Below the pieces are notes generated by a model. The model made no database searches and had not been told where the DNA came from. It worked only from the letters and a program-made list of their open reading frames with translations. A stretch of 64,000 bases of DNA from Burkholderiaceae bacterium. GTDB taxonomy: Bacteria > Pseudomonadota > Gammaproteobacteria > Burkholderiales > Burkholderiaceae_C. Position numbers and translations under genes: made by a program. The stretch is from contig JACKLI010000001.1 in the NCBI GenBank assembly GCA_024235995.1, forward strand, positions 1,674,001 through 1,738,000. Direction: 5' to 3'. This document shows, piece by piece, positions 9,090-18,364 of the stretch. The stretch's first letter is position 1, and each line of letters starts with the position of its first letter.

Positions 9090-10070
9090 TTACTTGGCGA
9101 CGGCCAGGCCGAGTTCGGCGGCCAGCTTGCTGTAGCGCTCGACCTGCTTCTTCACGTAGGCGTCGAGCTCGGCGCCGGTCAGCGCGAAGGGGAATAGGCT
9201 GCGGTCGGCGCGCAGCTTGGCGAACTCGGGCGTGGCCATCATCTTGTTGAAGGTGTCGACCCAGACCTTGAAGTCCGCGTCGCTCACCTTCGGGCCCATG
9301 TAGAAGCCCCGGATGATGGGCCACTCGACGTCCATGCCCTGCTCCTTGGCGGTGGGCACCTTGGCCAGGCCGCCTTCCAGCCGCTTGTCGGCCAGCACGG
9401 CGATGACGCGGATCTTGGCGCCGGCCTTGATCTGCTCCTCGGCCTCGGAGGCGTCGCCCGAGTAGATCTGCACGTGGCCGCCCTGCAGCGCGGTGATGGC
9501 TTCGCCGCCGCCCTCGAAGGCGACGAAGCGCATCTTGCGGGGGTCCAGGCCGGCGGCCTTGGCGGTGAGCGCGGCCTTCATCCAGTCCTGGCTGCCCACG
9601 GTGCCGCCGGCGCCGAACACCACCTTGCTGGGATCGGCCCCGATGGCGGCCACCACGTCCTTGAGCGACTTGAAGGGCGAGCTGTCGGCCACGATGATGG
9701 CGCCGTAGTCGGCGCCCACGCCGGCCAGCCAGCGCACGTCGCCCACGTGGTAGCGGCCGAACTTGCCCTGCGCCAGGTTCAGCAGCGAGCCGCCCGAGAA
9801 GGCGACGATGGTGTTGTTCTCGTCCGGGCGCTGCGCCACGATCGCGTTGTAGGCCACGGCGCCGATGCCGCCCGGCATGTAGGTCACGCGCATCGGCGTG
9901 CCGATGAACTTGCCGTCCAGCAGGGCCGACTGCGCCAGCTTGCAGGTCAGGTCGAACCCGCCGCCGGGCTTGGCCGGGGCGATGCATTCGGTCTTGTCCA
10001 GCGGGCCGGCGTGGGCCAGGCCCATGCCGCCTGCCAGGGCCAGGGTCGCGAGGGCGTGGGTGAGTTTCAT
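9090..10070 (-). CDS. tctC: Tripartite tricarboxylate transporter substrate-binding protein TctC
   Basis: Periplasmic solute-binding protein that delivers the carboxylate to TctAB. It is 326 residues with a clear signal peptide (MKLTHALATLALAGGMGLAHA) and the family segment CIAPAKPGGGFDLTCKL directly after it. This Cys-containing ECIAPAKPGGG form is the citrate/tricarboxylate-type N-terminus rather than that of the generic Bug proteins (inference from remembered family members). It is the first gene of the tctCBA operon and lies 131 bases downstream of the sensor kinase stop on the same strand. Confidence 0.94.
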   Translation of the reverse strand: MKLTHALATLALAGGMGLAHAGPLDKTECIAPAKPGGGFDLTCKLAQSALLDGKFIGTPMRVTYMPGGIGAVAYNAIVAQRPDENNTIVAFSGGSLLNLAQGKFGRYHVGDVRWLAGVGADYGAIIVADSSPFKSLKDVVAAIGADPSKVVFGAGGTVGSQDWMKAALTAKAAGLDPRKMRFVAFEGGGEAITALQGGHVQIYSGDASEAEEQIKAGAKIRVIAVLADKRLEGGLAKVPTAKEQGMDVEWPIIRGFYMGPKVSDADFKVWVDTFNKMMATPEFAKLRADRSLFPFALTGAELDAYVKKQVERYSKLAAELGLAVAK

Positions 10071-10201
10071 CGAGCGGTCTCCTTGAAGGTGTGCGTGGGA
10101 AAGGTCGTGCGCCGCATCCGCGGGCGGATGGCGGAGCGCAAGGCGACTCTAGCCAGGGCGTGCTTTCAGCCCGCTTTCAAATCACGGCACGTCGTTCGGG
10201 G

Positions 10202-11626
10202 TTAACCCGCGGTTGGACGTGCCTCGGGCGGGGCCGCCGTAGCGAGCGGGAGATGAAGGCGCGCGGCCAGGCCGCGGCCGCCCGGGCCGCTCGCCAGCTC
10301 GAGCCGGCCGCCGTGCCGCTCGGCCACGGCGCGCACGATGGCCAGCCCCAGGCCGCTGCCGCCGACGCGCGCGTGGCGGCCGCGAAAAAAGCGCTCGCTG
10401 GCGTGCGGCAGCTCGTCGGGCGCCAGGCCGGGCCCGTCGTCCAGCACCGCCAGCACGGCTTCGCCGCCGGCGGCGTCCACGCGCACCGTCACGTGGCTGC
10501 CCGCCGGGGCGTAGCGCAGCGCGTTGTGCAGCAGGTTGGCCAGCGCCTCGCGCAGCAGGGCGGCGTTGACCGGCACCTGCAGTGCCGGCACGCCGCTTTC
10601 GAAGCCCAGGTCGATGGCGGCGGCGCGGGCATGCGGCCACCACGGGCGCGTCAGCTCGCGCGCCAGCGCCACCAGGTCGACGGCCTGCCGGTCCAGCTCG
10701 GCGGCGTCGGCGCGCGCCAGCGCCAGCATCTGGTTGACCTGGCGCGTGGCCTCGTCGAGCTGCTGGCGCATGGCCTGCAGGGCCTCGCGCACCGGGCCGG
10801 GCGGCGCCTCGCGCAGGGCGAAGTCGGCCTGGGTGACCAGGGTGGTCAGCGGCGTGCGCAGCTGGTGCGAGGCGTCGTCGACGAAGCGGCGGCGCGCCTC
10901 GCTGGCCTGCTGGTGGCGCGCCATGTGGTGGTTGATGGCGGCCACCAGCGGACGCGCCTCGGTGGGCACCGCGCCCTCCGGGATGGGGGTCAGGTCCTCG
11001 GGCGAGCGCGCCTGCAGCTCGGCCGACAGGCGCGCCAGCGGCCGCAGCGCCCAGCCGGTGGCCAGCGCCATCAGCGCCAGCGCCAGCGCCACCAGCAGCG
11101 CGTTGCGCGTGACGGCCTCCAGCAGCAGGGCGCGCGTGAAGTCCTGGCGCGAGGCCAGGGTCTCGGCCACCTGGATGATCACGCGCGGCTTGTCCACGTG
11201 CCCGGCCAGGGGCGGGTCGAGCACCCGCGTGTACGAGCCCAGGCGCAGCAGCTGGCCGTGGTAGCGGGCGTCGCGAAAGCGCGGCCGGCCGTTGATGAGC
11301 GTGGCCTCGGGCGCAGGCAGGTCGGTGTTGCCGATCTCCACCAGGCCGTCTTCGCTGGCGACGCGAAAGTACACCGCGCCGCCGGCGGTGAGCTCGAAGA
11401 ACTCGAGCATGGCGTAGGGCAGCTCGACGCCCAGGCCACCGCTGGCGGTGCTGATGTTGGCGTCGATGGCCTTGATGGCGCCCGCCAGCGAGCGGTCGTA
11501 GGCGGCGTTGGCGGCGGCCGCGGCGGTGCGCCAGGCGCCCCACAGGCCGATGCCCGAGGCCAGCACCATGCCGACGGCCAGCACCACCACCAGCGTACCG
11601 CGCAGGCTGGCGCCGCGCGGCGTCAC
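10202..11626 (-). CDS. tctE: Sensor histidine kinase, TctE family
   Basis: Inner-membrane sensor kinase of 474 residues paired with the upstream regulator. An N-terminal membrane segment (GTLVVVLAVGMVLASGIGLW) is followed by a periplasmic TctE-type sensor domain and a second membrane segment (about 170-190, LLVALALALMALATGW). Then come HAMP-like sequence, the phosphorylated-histidine motif DDASHQLRTPLTTL, and ATPase boxes NLLHNALRYAP, LDDGPGLA and GGSGLGLAIV. The start is a GTG at 11626, overlapping the tctD stop, so the two are co-translated. It probably senses a tricarboxylate and controls tctCBA and perhaps the divergent lyase-prpF pair. Confidence 0.9.
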   Translation of the reverse strand: MTPRGASLRGTLVVVLAVGMVLASGIGLWGAWRTAAAAANAAYDRSLAGAIKAIDANISTASGGLGVELPYAMLEFFELTAGGAVYFRVASEDGLVEIGNTDLPAPEATLINGRPRFRDARYHGQLLRLGSYTRVLDPPLAGHVDKPRVIIQVAETLASRQDFTRALLLEAVTRNALLVALALALMALATGWALRPLARLSAELQARSPEDLTPIPEGAVPTEARPLVAAINHHMARHQQASEARRRFVDDASHQLRTPLTTLVTQADFALREAPPGPVREALQAMRQQLDEATRQVNQMLALARADAAELDRQAVDLVALARELTRPWWPHARAAAIDLGFESGVPALQVPVNAALLREALANLLHNALRYAPAGSHVTVRVDAAGGEAVLAVLDDGPGLAPDELPHASERFFRGRHARVGGSGLGLAIVRAVAERHGGRLELASGPGGRGLAARLHLPLATAAPPEARPTAG

Positions 11627-12291
11627 GGCGCGGGCTCCAGCACGTAGCCCAGGCCGCGCAGCGTGGTGATGCGCACGCCGCGGCCGTCCAGGCGCTTGCG
11701 CAGGCGGTGCACCAGCACCTCGACGGCCTCGGGGCTGACGTCGTGCGCGTCGGAGACCACGCGGTCGAGGATTTCGGTCTTGGACAGCGGCTCGCCCAGG
11801 TGCTGGATCAGCACGCGCAGCACGGCGTGCTCGCGCGGCGTCAGCGCCAGCGGCTGCCCGTGCAGGGCAAAGCCCTTGGTGGTGGCGTCCCAGGCGAGCG
11901 GGCCGCAGCTCTGGTGCCAGTGGGCGCTGCCGCGCGCGCGCCGGATCAGGGCATGCAGGCGCGCCTGCAGCTCGGCCAGGTCGAAGGGCTTGGCCAGAAA
12001 ATCGTCGGCGCCCTGGTTGAGCGTGCCCACGCGCGCGCGCAGCGAGTCGCGCGCGGTCAGGATCAGCACCGGCAGCCGCTCGTCGCGCGCGCGCAGGGCC
12101 GCCAGCACCTGGTGGCCGTCCAGCCCGGGCAGGCCCAGGTCCAGCACCAGCGCGTCGTAGCTGCGCGCGGCCAGGCTGGGCAGCACGTCGCGGCCGTCGC
12201 TGACCCAGTCGGTCAGCAGGCCGTCGCGCTCCAGCGCGCGCGCCAGCCAGTTGGCCAGGTCGGGTTCGTCTTCCGCCAGCAGGATGCGCAT
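11623..12291 (-). CDS. tctD: Response regulator, TctD family (OmpR type)
   Basis: A 222-residue OmpR-type regulator. The receiver domain has the acidic pocket EDE at 7-9 and the phosphoacceptor D51 in LVLDLGLPGLDG, with K in AKPF. The C-terminal winged helix includes LTPREHAVLRVLIQH and the recognition-helix region VHRLRKRLDGRGVRI, followed by TLRGLGYVL. It is first in a tctD-tctE-tctC-tctB-tctA run on the minus strand. Only 45 bases separate it from the divergent lyase gene, so one operator could control both directions. An AGGAGA Shine-Dalgarno sequence precedes the ATG. Confidence 0.92.
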   Translation of the reverse strand: MRILLAEDEPDLANWLARALERDGLLTDWVSDGRDVLPSLAARSYDALVLDLGLPGLDGHQVLAALRARDERLPVLILTARDSLRARVGTLNQGADDFLAKPFDLAELQARLHALIRRARGSAHWHQSCGPLAWDATTKGFALHGQPLALTPREHAVLRVLIQHLGEPLSKTEILDRVVSDAHDVSPEAVEVLVHRLRKRLDGRGVRITTLRGLGYVLEPAP

Positions 12292-12336
12292 GGGGGGTCT
12301 CCTCGTTGGGTAGCATCATCGGTCTGGAGATGCCAC

Positions 12337-13209
12337 ATGACCGTCGAAGATACCCGCAAAACCCTGTTGCAACTGGTGCACAGGCGGCAGGCCACCCTGG
12401 TGCCGGGGGCCTTCAACGCGCTGTCGGCGCGCGTGATCGAGGAGCTGGGCTTTGCCGCCATCTACGTCACCGGCGCGGGCGTGACCAACATGAGCCTGGG
12501 CCTGCCCGACCAGGGCTTCATGGGCCTGGCCGAGATCGCCGAGCACACCCAGCGCATCCGCGACGTGGTGCGGCTGCCGCTGATCGTCGATGCCGACACC
12601 GGCTTCGGCAACGCCGTCAACGTCTACCACACGGTGCGCCGGCTCGAGCGCGCGGGCGCCGACTGCGTGCAGCTGGAAGACCAGACCAGCCCCAAGCGCT
12701 GCGGCCACTTCGGCGGCAAGGACGTGGTCGATACCGCCGAGATGGTGGGCAAGATTCGCGCCGCCGTCGACGCGCGGGCCGACAGCGGCCTGCTGGTGAT
12801 GGCGCGCACCGACGCGGCGGCGGTGCACGGCTTCGAGGCCGCCGTCGAGCGCGCCGCGCGCTACGCCGAGGCGGGCGCCGACATCCTGTTCGTCGAGGCG
12901 CTGACCGAGGCCGGGCAGGTGCGCGCGCTGCCGGGCCTGCTCGAGCCCCCGCTGCTGATGAACCTGGTGCTGGGCGGGCGCACGCCGGTGCTGCCGCAGG
13001 CCGAGCTGGCCGCCGCCGGCTACGGCCTGGTGCTGTACGCCAACGCCGCGCTGCAGGCGGCGGTGGCGGGCATGACGCGGGCGCTGGGGCAGCTGAAGGC
13101 GAGCGGCGCGCTCAGCGAGGACCCGGCCCTGGTGGCGCCCTTCGCCGAGCGCCAGCGCCTGGTCGACAAGCCGCGCTGGGACGCGCTGGAGCAACGCTAT
13201 GCCGACTGA
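12337..13209 (+). CDS. Isocitrate lyase/PEP mutase-superfamily enzyme (oxaloacetate decarboxylase or methylisocitrate lyase-like)
   Basis: A 290-residue TIM-barrel enzyme of the ICL/PEPM superfamily. DADTGFGN (85-92) supplies the metal-binding aspartates. KRCGH (120-124) is the active-site loop with the cysteine present in isocitrate and methylisocitrate lyases. The family also includes oxaloacetate decarboxylases and carboxyphosphonoenolpyruvate mutases, so the exact reaction (C-C cleavage of a tricarboxylic acid or decarboxylation) is open. It is divergent from tctDE and overlaps prpF by 11 bases. This suggests breakdown of the imported carboxylate. Start ATG 12337 gives the family N-terminus (LLQLVHRRQATLVPGAFNAL). 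Confidence 0.85.
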   Translation: MTVEDTRKTLLQLVHRRQATLVPGAFNALSARVIEELGFAAIYVTGAGVTNMSLGLPDQGFMGLAEIAEHTQRIRDVVRLPLIVDADTGFGNAVNVYHTVRRLERAGADCVQLEDQTSPKRCGHFGGKDVVDTAEMVGKIRAAVDARADSGLLVMARTDAAAVHGFEAAVERAARYAEAGADILFVEALTEAGQVRALPGLLEPPLLMNLVLGGRTPVLPQAELAAAGYGLVLYANAALQAAVAGMTRALGQLKASGALSEDPALVAPFAERQRLVDKPRWDALEQRYAD

Positions 13210-14353
13210 GACCCTCGCCATCGCCGCCACCCTCATGCGCGGCGGCACCAGCAAGGGCCTGTTCTTTCGGCCCTCCGACCTGCCGGCCGAGCCGGCGGCG
13301 CGCGACGCGCTGCTGCTGCGCGCCATCGGCAGCCCCGATCCGTACGCGCGCCACATCGACGGCCTGGGCGGCGCCAGCTCGAGCACCAGCAAGGTGGTGC
13401 TGGTGCAGCGCTCGGCCCAGCCCGGCTGCGACGTGGACTACCTGTTCGGCCAGGTCGCCATCGACCGGCCGCTGATCGACTGGAGCGGCTCCTGCGGCAA
13501 CCTGGCGGCCGCCGTCGGCCCGTTCGCGCTGCACGCCGGCCTGCTCGACCCTGCGCCTGCCGAGGGGCTGGCCACCGTCCGCATCTGGCAGGCCAACCTG
13601 GGCCAGCGCATCGTGGCGCACGTGCCGATGCGCGGCGGGCAGGTGCAGGAGCTGGGCGACTTCGTGCTGGACGGCGTGCCGTTCCCCGCCGCCGAGATCC
13701 GGCTCGACTTTCTGGACCCGGCCGGCGGGGGCGGCCTGCCGCTGCTGCCCACGGGCCGGGCGCAGGACGTGCTGCAGGTGCCTGGCCTGGGGCCCGTGCC
13801 GGCCACGCTGGTCAACTCGGGCAACGCCACCGTCATCGTGCCCGCGGCGAGCCTGGGCCTGGCCGGCACCGAGCTGCCGCGCGCGCTGAACGCCGACGCG
13901 GCGCTGCTGGCGCGCTGCGAGGCGGTGCGCGCCCAGGGCGCCGTGGCCATGGGCCTGGCCGCCACGCCGGCGCAGGCCACGCGCGAGCGCCCGGCCACGC
14001 CCAAGCTGGCGCTGGTGGGTGCGCCCGCCGGCTACGTGGCCAGCGACGGCCGCGCCGTGGCCGCCGGCCAGATGGATGTGCTGGTGCGCATGGTCTCGAT
14101 GGGGCAGTTTCACCACGCGCTGCCGGGCACCGGCGCGATCGCGTTGGCGTCGGCCGCGGCACTGCCCGGCACGCTGCTGGCGCCGGGCAGCGGCGCGGAC
14201 GGCGCCGGCCTGCGCATGGGCCACCCGGCGGGCTGCATCGAGACCGAGGCCGAGGCGGCGCAGGACGCCGGCGGCGTCTGGCGCATCCGCCGCGTCAGCG
14301 TCAGCCGCAGCGCGCGGCGGCTGATGACGGGGCAGGTCTGGGTGCCGCGCTGA
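13199..14353 (+). CDS. PrpF-family isomerase (aconitate/4-oxalomesaconate-type tautomerase)
   Basis: A 384-residue member of the PrpF family of two-domain, diaminopimelate-epimerase-fold isomerases that move double bonds in aconitate, 2-methylaconitate or 4-oxalomesaconate. Visible marks are the N-terminal MRGGTSKGLFF, HIDGLGGASSSTSK, the first catalytic-cysteine motif WSGSCGNLAAAVGPFAL, LVNSGNATVIV, and the late MGQFHHALPGTGAIALA. It starts inside the 3' end of the lyase gene (11-base overlap), a tight unit. With a TctDE-controlled importer alongside, the simplest reading is isomerisation of an imported tricarboxylate (for example trans-aconitate) before cleavage by the lyase. That substrate is inference. 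Confidence 0.88.
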   Translation: MPTETLAIAATLMRGGTSKGLFFRPSDLPAEPAARDALLLRAIGSPDPYARHIDGLGGASSSTSKVVLVQRSAQPGCDVDYLFGQVAIDRPLIDWSGSCGNLAAAVGPFALHAGLLDPAPAEGLATVRIWQANLGQRIVAHVPMRGGQVQELGDFVLDGVPFPAAEIRLDFLDPAGGGGLPLLPTGRAQDVLQVPGLGPVPATLVNSGNATVIVPAASLGLAGTELPRALNADAALLARCEAVRAQGAVAMGLAATPAQATRERPATPKLALVGAPAGYVASDGRAVAAGQMDVLVRMVSMGQFHHALPGTGAIALASAAALPGTLLAPGSGADGAGLRMGHPAGCIETEAEAAQDAGGVWRIRRVSVSRSARRLMTGQVWVPR

Positions 14354-14371
14354 CGCGGCCTGCGCGCCGGC

Positions 14372-15631
<1,260 letters not shown>

Positions 15632-15644
15632 GGATCACTCCTTA

Positions 15645-15702
15645 TGATAAAAATCGGGCTCCAGCCCAGGTGGATAAAGCGCGAGCAGCTATGCTTTTTG
15701 AG
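15645..15702 (-). repeat. Dispersed element, copy 2, at the 3' end of the phosphotransferase gene
   Basis: Read on the minus strand it gives AAAAAGCATAGCTGCTCGCGC, then GGGCTGGAGCCCGATTTTTA. It supplies the final codons and TAG stop of the upstream gene and ends just before the Shine-Dalgarno sequence of the acyl-CoA dehydrogenase gene. Confidence 0.8.
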
Positions 15703-16777
15703 CAAACCGCCAGGCCAGCTCGGCCATCGGCCGGGCGCGCGCGCCGTTGGCCCGCGCCTGCTCGCTGCTGGCGGTGCCGGCCTCCACGCGCTTGGCGATG
15801 CCCTGCAGGATGGCGGCGATGCGGAACATGTTGTAGGCCAGGTAGAAGCTCCAGTCCGGCGCCAGCTGCTCGGGCGTGGCCAGGCCGGTGCGCGCGCAGT
15901 AGCGGCGGATGTATTCGGCCTCGCTCGGGATGCCCAGCGCCGCCAGGTCCAGCCCGCCGATGCCGCGGAACTGGCTGGCGTCGATGTGCCAGGACATGCA
16001 GTGGTAGCTGAAGTCGGCCAGCGGATGGCCCAGGGTCGACAGCTCCCAGTCCAGCACGGCCAGCACGCGCGGCTCGGTGGGGTGGAAGATCAGGTTGTCC
16101 AGGCGGAAGTCGCCGTGCACGATGGACGTCAGGTCGGTGCGCGCGCTGGCCGGCATGTGCGCGGGCAGCCACTCGATCAGCCGGTCCATCTCGGCGATGG
16201 GCTGGGTGACCGAGGCCAGGTACTGCTTGCTCCAGCGACCGATCTGGCGCTCGAAGTAGTTGCCGCTCTTGCCGTAGTGCTCCAGGCCCTGGGCCTTGAA
16301 GTCCACCGTGTGCAGCGCGGCGATCACGCGGTTCATCTCGTCGTAGAGGGCGCCGCGCTCGGCTGCTCTCATGCCGGGCAGGGACTGGTCCCATAGCACG
16401 CGGCCTTCGACGAACTCCATGATGTAGAAGGCGCGGCCGATGACGGCTTCGTCCTCGCACAGCGCATGCATGTGGGCCACCGGCACGGCGGTGCCGGCCA
16501 GGCCCTTCATGACGGCGAACTCGCGCTCGATGGCATGCGCCGAGGGCAGCAGCTTGGCCACGGGCCCCGGCTTGGCGCGCATCACGTAGGTGCGGCCCGG
16601 CGTGACGAGCTTGTAGGTGGGGTTGGACTGGCCGCCCTTGAACATCTCGACCGTGAGCGGGCCGGCGAAGCCCGCCACGTTGCCTGCCAGCCAGGCGGCG
16701 AGTGCATCGACGTCGAAGGCGTGGGTGGCGGAGACCGGGCGCGTGCCCACGAAGGCGTCGGTGGGGTTGCTGCTCAT
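15689..16777 (-). CDS. Aminoglycoside phosphotransferase-family kinase (ACAD10/11 N-domain-like)
   Basis: A 362-residue member of the APH/choline-kinase fold. The catalytic loop VHGDFRLDNLIFHP carries the HxDxxxxN-type residues, and LDWELSTLGHPLADFSYH supplies the metal-binding aspartate. The upstream FKGGQSNPTYKL is the nucleotide-binding loop of this subfamily. Its homologues are commonly beside, or fused to, acyl-CoA dehydrogenases, as in ACAD10/11, rather than being resistance enzymes. It lies 22 bases after the Crp/Fnr gene and upstream of the dehydrogenase. The last residues (AQKA, stop TAG) lie within a dispersed repeat. I infer a hydroxyacyl-CoA kinase role. Confidence 0.88.
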   Translation of the reverse strand: MSSNPTDAFVGTRPVSATHAFDVDALAAWLAGNVAGFAGPLTVEMFKGGQSNPTYKLVTPGRTYVMRAKPGPVAKLLPSAHAIEREFAVMKGLAGTAVPVAHMHALCEDEAVIGRAFYIMEFVEGRVLWDQSLPGMRAAERGALYDEMNRVIAALHTVDFKAQGLEHYGKSGNYFERQIGRWSKQYLASVTQPIAEMDRLIEWLPAHMPASARTDLTSIVHGDFRLDNLIFHPTEPRVLAVLDWELSTLGHPLADFSYHCMSWHIDASQFRGIGGLDLAALGIPSEAEYIRRYCARTGLATPEQLAPDWSFYLAYNMFRIAAILQGIAKRVEAGTASSEQARANGARARPMAELAWRFAQKA

Positions 16778-16799
16778 GTTGGTCTCCCGGATGTTGTCG

Positions 16800-17519
16800 C
16801 TAGGGCTCGCCCTCGCCGATGCGCAGCAGCGCCGCGCGGTCGCGCACGATGAGGCCGGCCGGCTCGATGCGGATGACCTCCTCGCGCTCCATGGTCTTCA
16901 GCTCCTGGTTGACGCGCTGGCGCGAGGCGCCCAGCAGCTGCGCCAGCTCTTCCTGCGCCAGTTGCAGCGAGATGCGAAGCTCGTCGTCCACCGGGGTGTT
17001 GGGCACGCCGTAGCTGCGCGCCAGGTGCAGCAGCTGCTTGGCCAGGCGCGCGCGCAGCGGCAGGCTGCTCAGGTCCTCGACCTGGCCGAACAGCAGGCGG
17101 ATGCGCCGCGCCTGCAGGCGCATCAGCGCTTCGTACAGCTCGACGTGCTGGGCCAGGATTTTCTGGAAATCGGCGCGCGTCACGCACAGGATGGTGGTGG
17201 CGCCATGGGCGTAGGTGTCGTGCGTGCGCCGGTCGCCGTCGAACATGGCCACGTCGCCGAACCACACGCCCGGCTCCACGTAGGTGAGCGTGACCTGCTT
17301 GCCCGCCAGCGTGGTCGAGCTGACGCGCACGGCGCCCTTGGCGCAGGCGATCCATTGCTCGGGCGCGTCGCCGCGGGCGCTGATCAGCGCGCCGTCGGGG
17401 TAGCGTTTGACGAATGCGCATCGGAGAATGTCATGGCGAAGGGATGGGGAGAGCGAGGCGAACCAGCGTCCGCCGTTGATCGCCTCTCGTTCCTCCATGG
17501 TAAGAATGGGCTCGTCCAT
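16800..17519 (-). CDS. Crp/Fnr-family transcriptional regulator
   Basis: A cyclic-nucleotide-binding-type regulator of 239 residues. The cupin sensor domain spans about 10-125 (GDAPEQWIACAKGAVRVS, VEPGVWFGDVAMFDG), followed by a dimerisation helix and a winged HTH (QEELAQLLGASRQRVNQELKTMEREEVIRI). There is no N-terminal cysteine cluster, so it is not an Fnr-type oxygen sensor. ATG 17519 follows AGG and is preferred; TTG 17543 would add eight residues. As the first gene of a three-gene run it probably controls the phosphotransferase and dehydrogenase below it. Confidence 0.9.
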   Translation of the reverse strand: MDEPILTMEEREAINGGRWFASLSPSLRHDILRCAFVKRYPDGALISARGDAPEQWIACAKGAVRVSSTTLAGKQVTLTYVEPGVWFGDVAMFDGDRRTHDTYAHGATTILCVTRADFQKILAQHVELYEALMRLQARRIRLLFGQVEDLSSLPLRARLAKQLLHLARSYGVPNTPVDDELRISLQLAQEELAQLLGASRQRVNQELKTMEREEVIRIEPAGLIVRDRAALLRIGEGEP

Positions 17520-17584
17520 AGCCTGTCGTTTGAGTGACTGCAAGAGTCTCCATTGTCACGCGGGAGACCGGCGCGGGGGGCGCG

Positions 17585-18364
17585 CTATTCGTAGCGCGCT
17601 GGGTGCTTGCCCAGGAAGGCCGCGATGCCGATGCCGCCGTTGGGGTGGTGCAGGTTGCGCACGAAGTGCTCGCGCTCGGCCGCCAGGTGCTCGTGCAGGC
17701 TGCGTCCGCCCGCGTCCTGCACCAGCTCCTTGATGCTGGCCAGCGCGTTGGGCGCGCGCGCGCCCAGCTGGGCGGCCCAGGCCAGGCCCGTGTCCAGCGC
17801 CTGGCCGGCCTCGCACACGCGGCCCACCACGCCCAGCTGGTGCAGGCGCTCGGCGCCGATGCGCTCGCCGCCCAGCAGCAGCTCGCTGGCCAGCTGGCGC
17901 GGCAGCGCGCGCGCCAGCTGCCAGCTGCCGCCGCCGTCGGGCGACAGCGCCACGTTGCTGTAGGCCATGACGAAGATGGCGTTGCGCGCGGCCACGATCA
18001 AATCGCACGCCAGCGCCAGCGAAAAGCCGGCGCCGGCGGCCGCGCCCTCGACGGCCGCGATCACCGGCTTGGGGCAGGTGGTGATGGCCTCGATCCAGTC
18101 GTGCAGGCCCTCGATGGAGCGCGCCTGCACCGCCGGCGGCTGCTCGCGGTTGGCCAGCAGGCGCTGCAGGTTGCCGCCGGCGCAGAAGGTGCTGCCCTCG
18201 CCCGTGATGAGCACGGCGCGCACGTCGGCGTTGCTCTCGGCGGCGCCCAGGGCCTCCACGCCCGCGGCGTAGATCTCGGGCCCCAGGGCGTTGCGATGCT
18301 CGGGGTTGCTGAGGGTCAGCACCAGGGTGCTGCCCTCCATGGTGCTGCGCAGTTCGGCGGTCAT
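17585..18364 (-). CDS. Enoyl-CoA hydratase/isomerase family protein (PaaG-like)
   Basis: A 259-residue crotonase-fold enzyme. The oxyanion-hole segments are FCAGGNLQRLL and VEGAAAGAGFSLALACDLIVAA. At the second catalytic position it has ALSPDGGGSW, an aspartate arrangement as in PaaG-type isomerases and unlike the glutamate of classical enoyl-CoA hydratases. It may therefore isomerise rather than hydrate. Its ATG overlaps the stop of the 3-hydroxyacyl-CoA dehydrogenase gene (ATGA). The pairing suggests a ring-cleavage or beta-oxidation-like route, for example phenylacetyl-CoA-type chemistry, but no other paa gene is visible. Confidence 0.88.
   Translation of the reverse strand: MTAELRSTMEGSTLVLTLSNPEHRNALGPEIYAAGVEALGAAESNADVRAVLITGEGSTFCAGGNLQRLLANREQPPAVQARSIEGLHDWIEAITTCPKPVIAAVEGAAAGAGFSLALACDLIVAARNAIFVMAYSNVALSPDGGGSWQLARALPRQLASELLLGGERIGAERLHQLGVVGRVCEAGQALDTGLAWAAQLGARAPNALASIKELVQDAGGRSLHEHLAAEREHFVRNLHHPNGGIGIAAFLGKHPARYE

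Noticed and set aside
15689..16777. Aminoglycoside-resistance phosphotransferase
   Set aside because: The kinase-fold gene sits in an acyl-CoA unit next to an ACAD-like dehydrogenase and lacks features of clinical resistance enzymes, so a metabolic role is far more likely.
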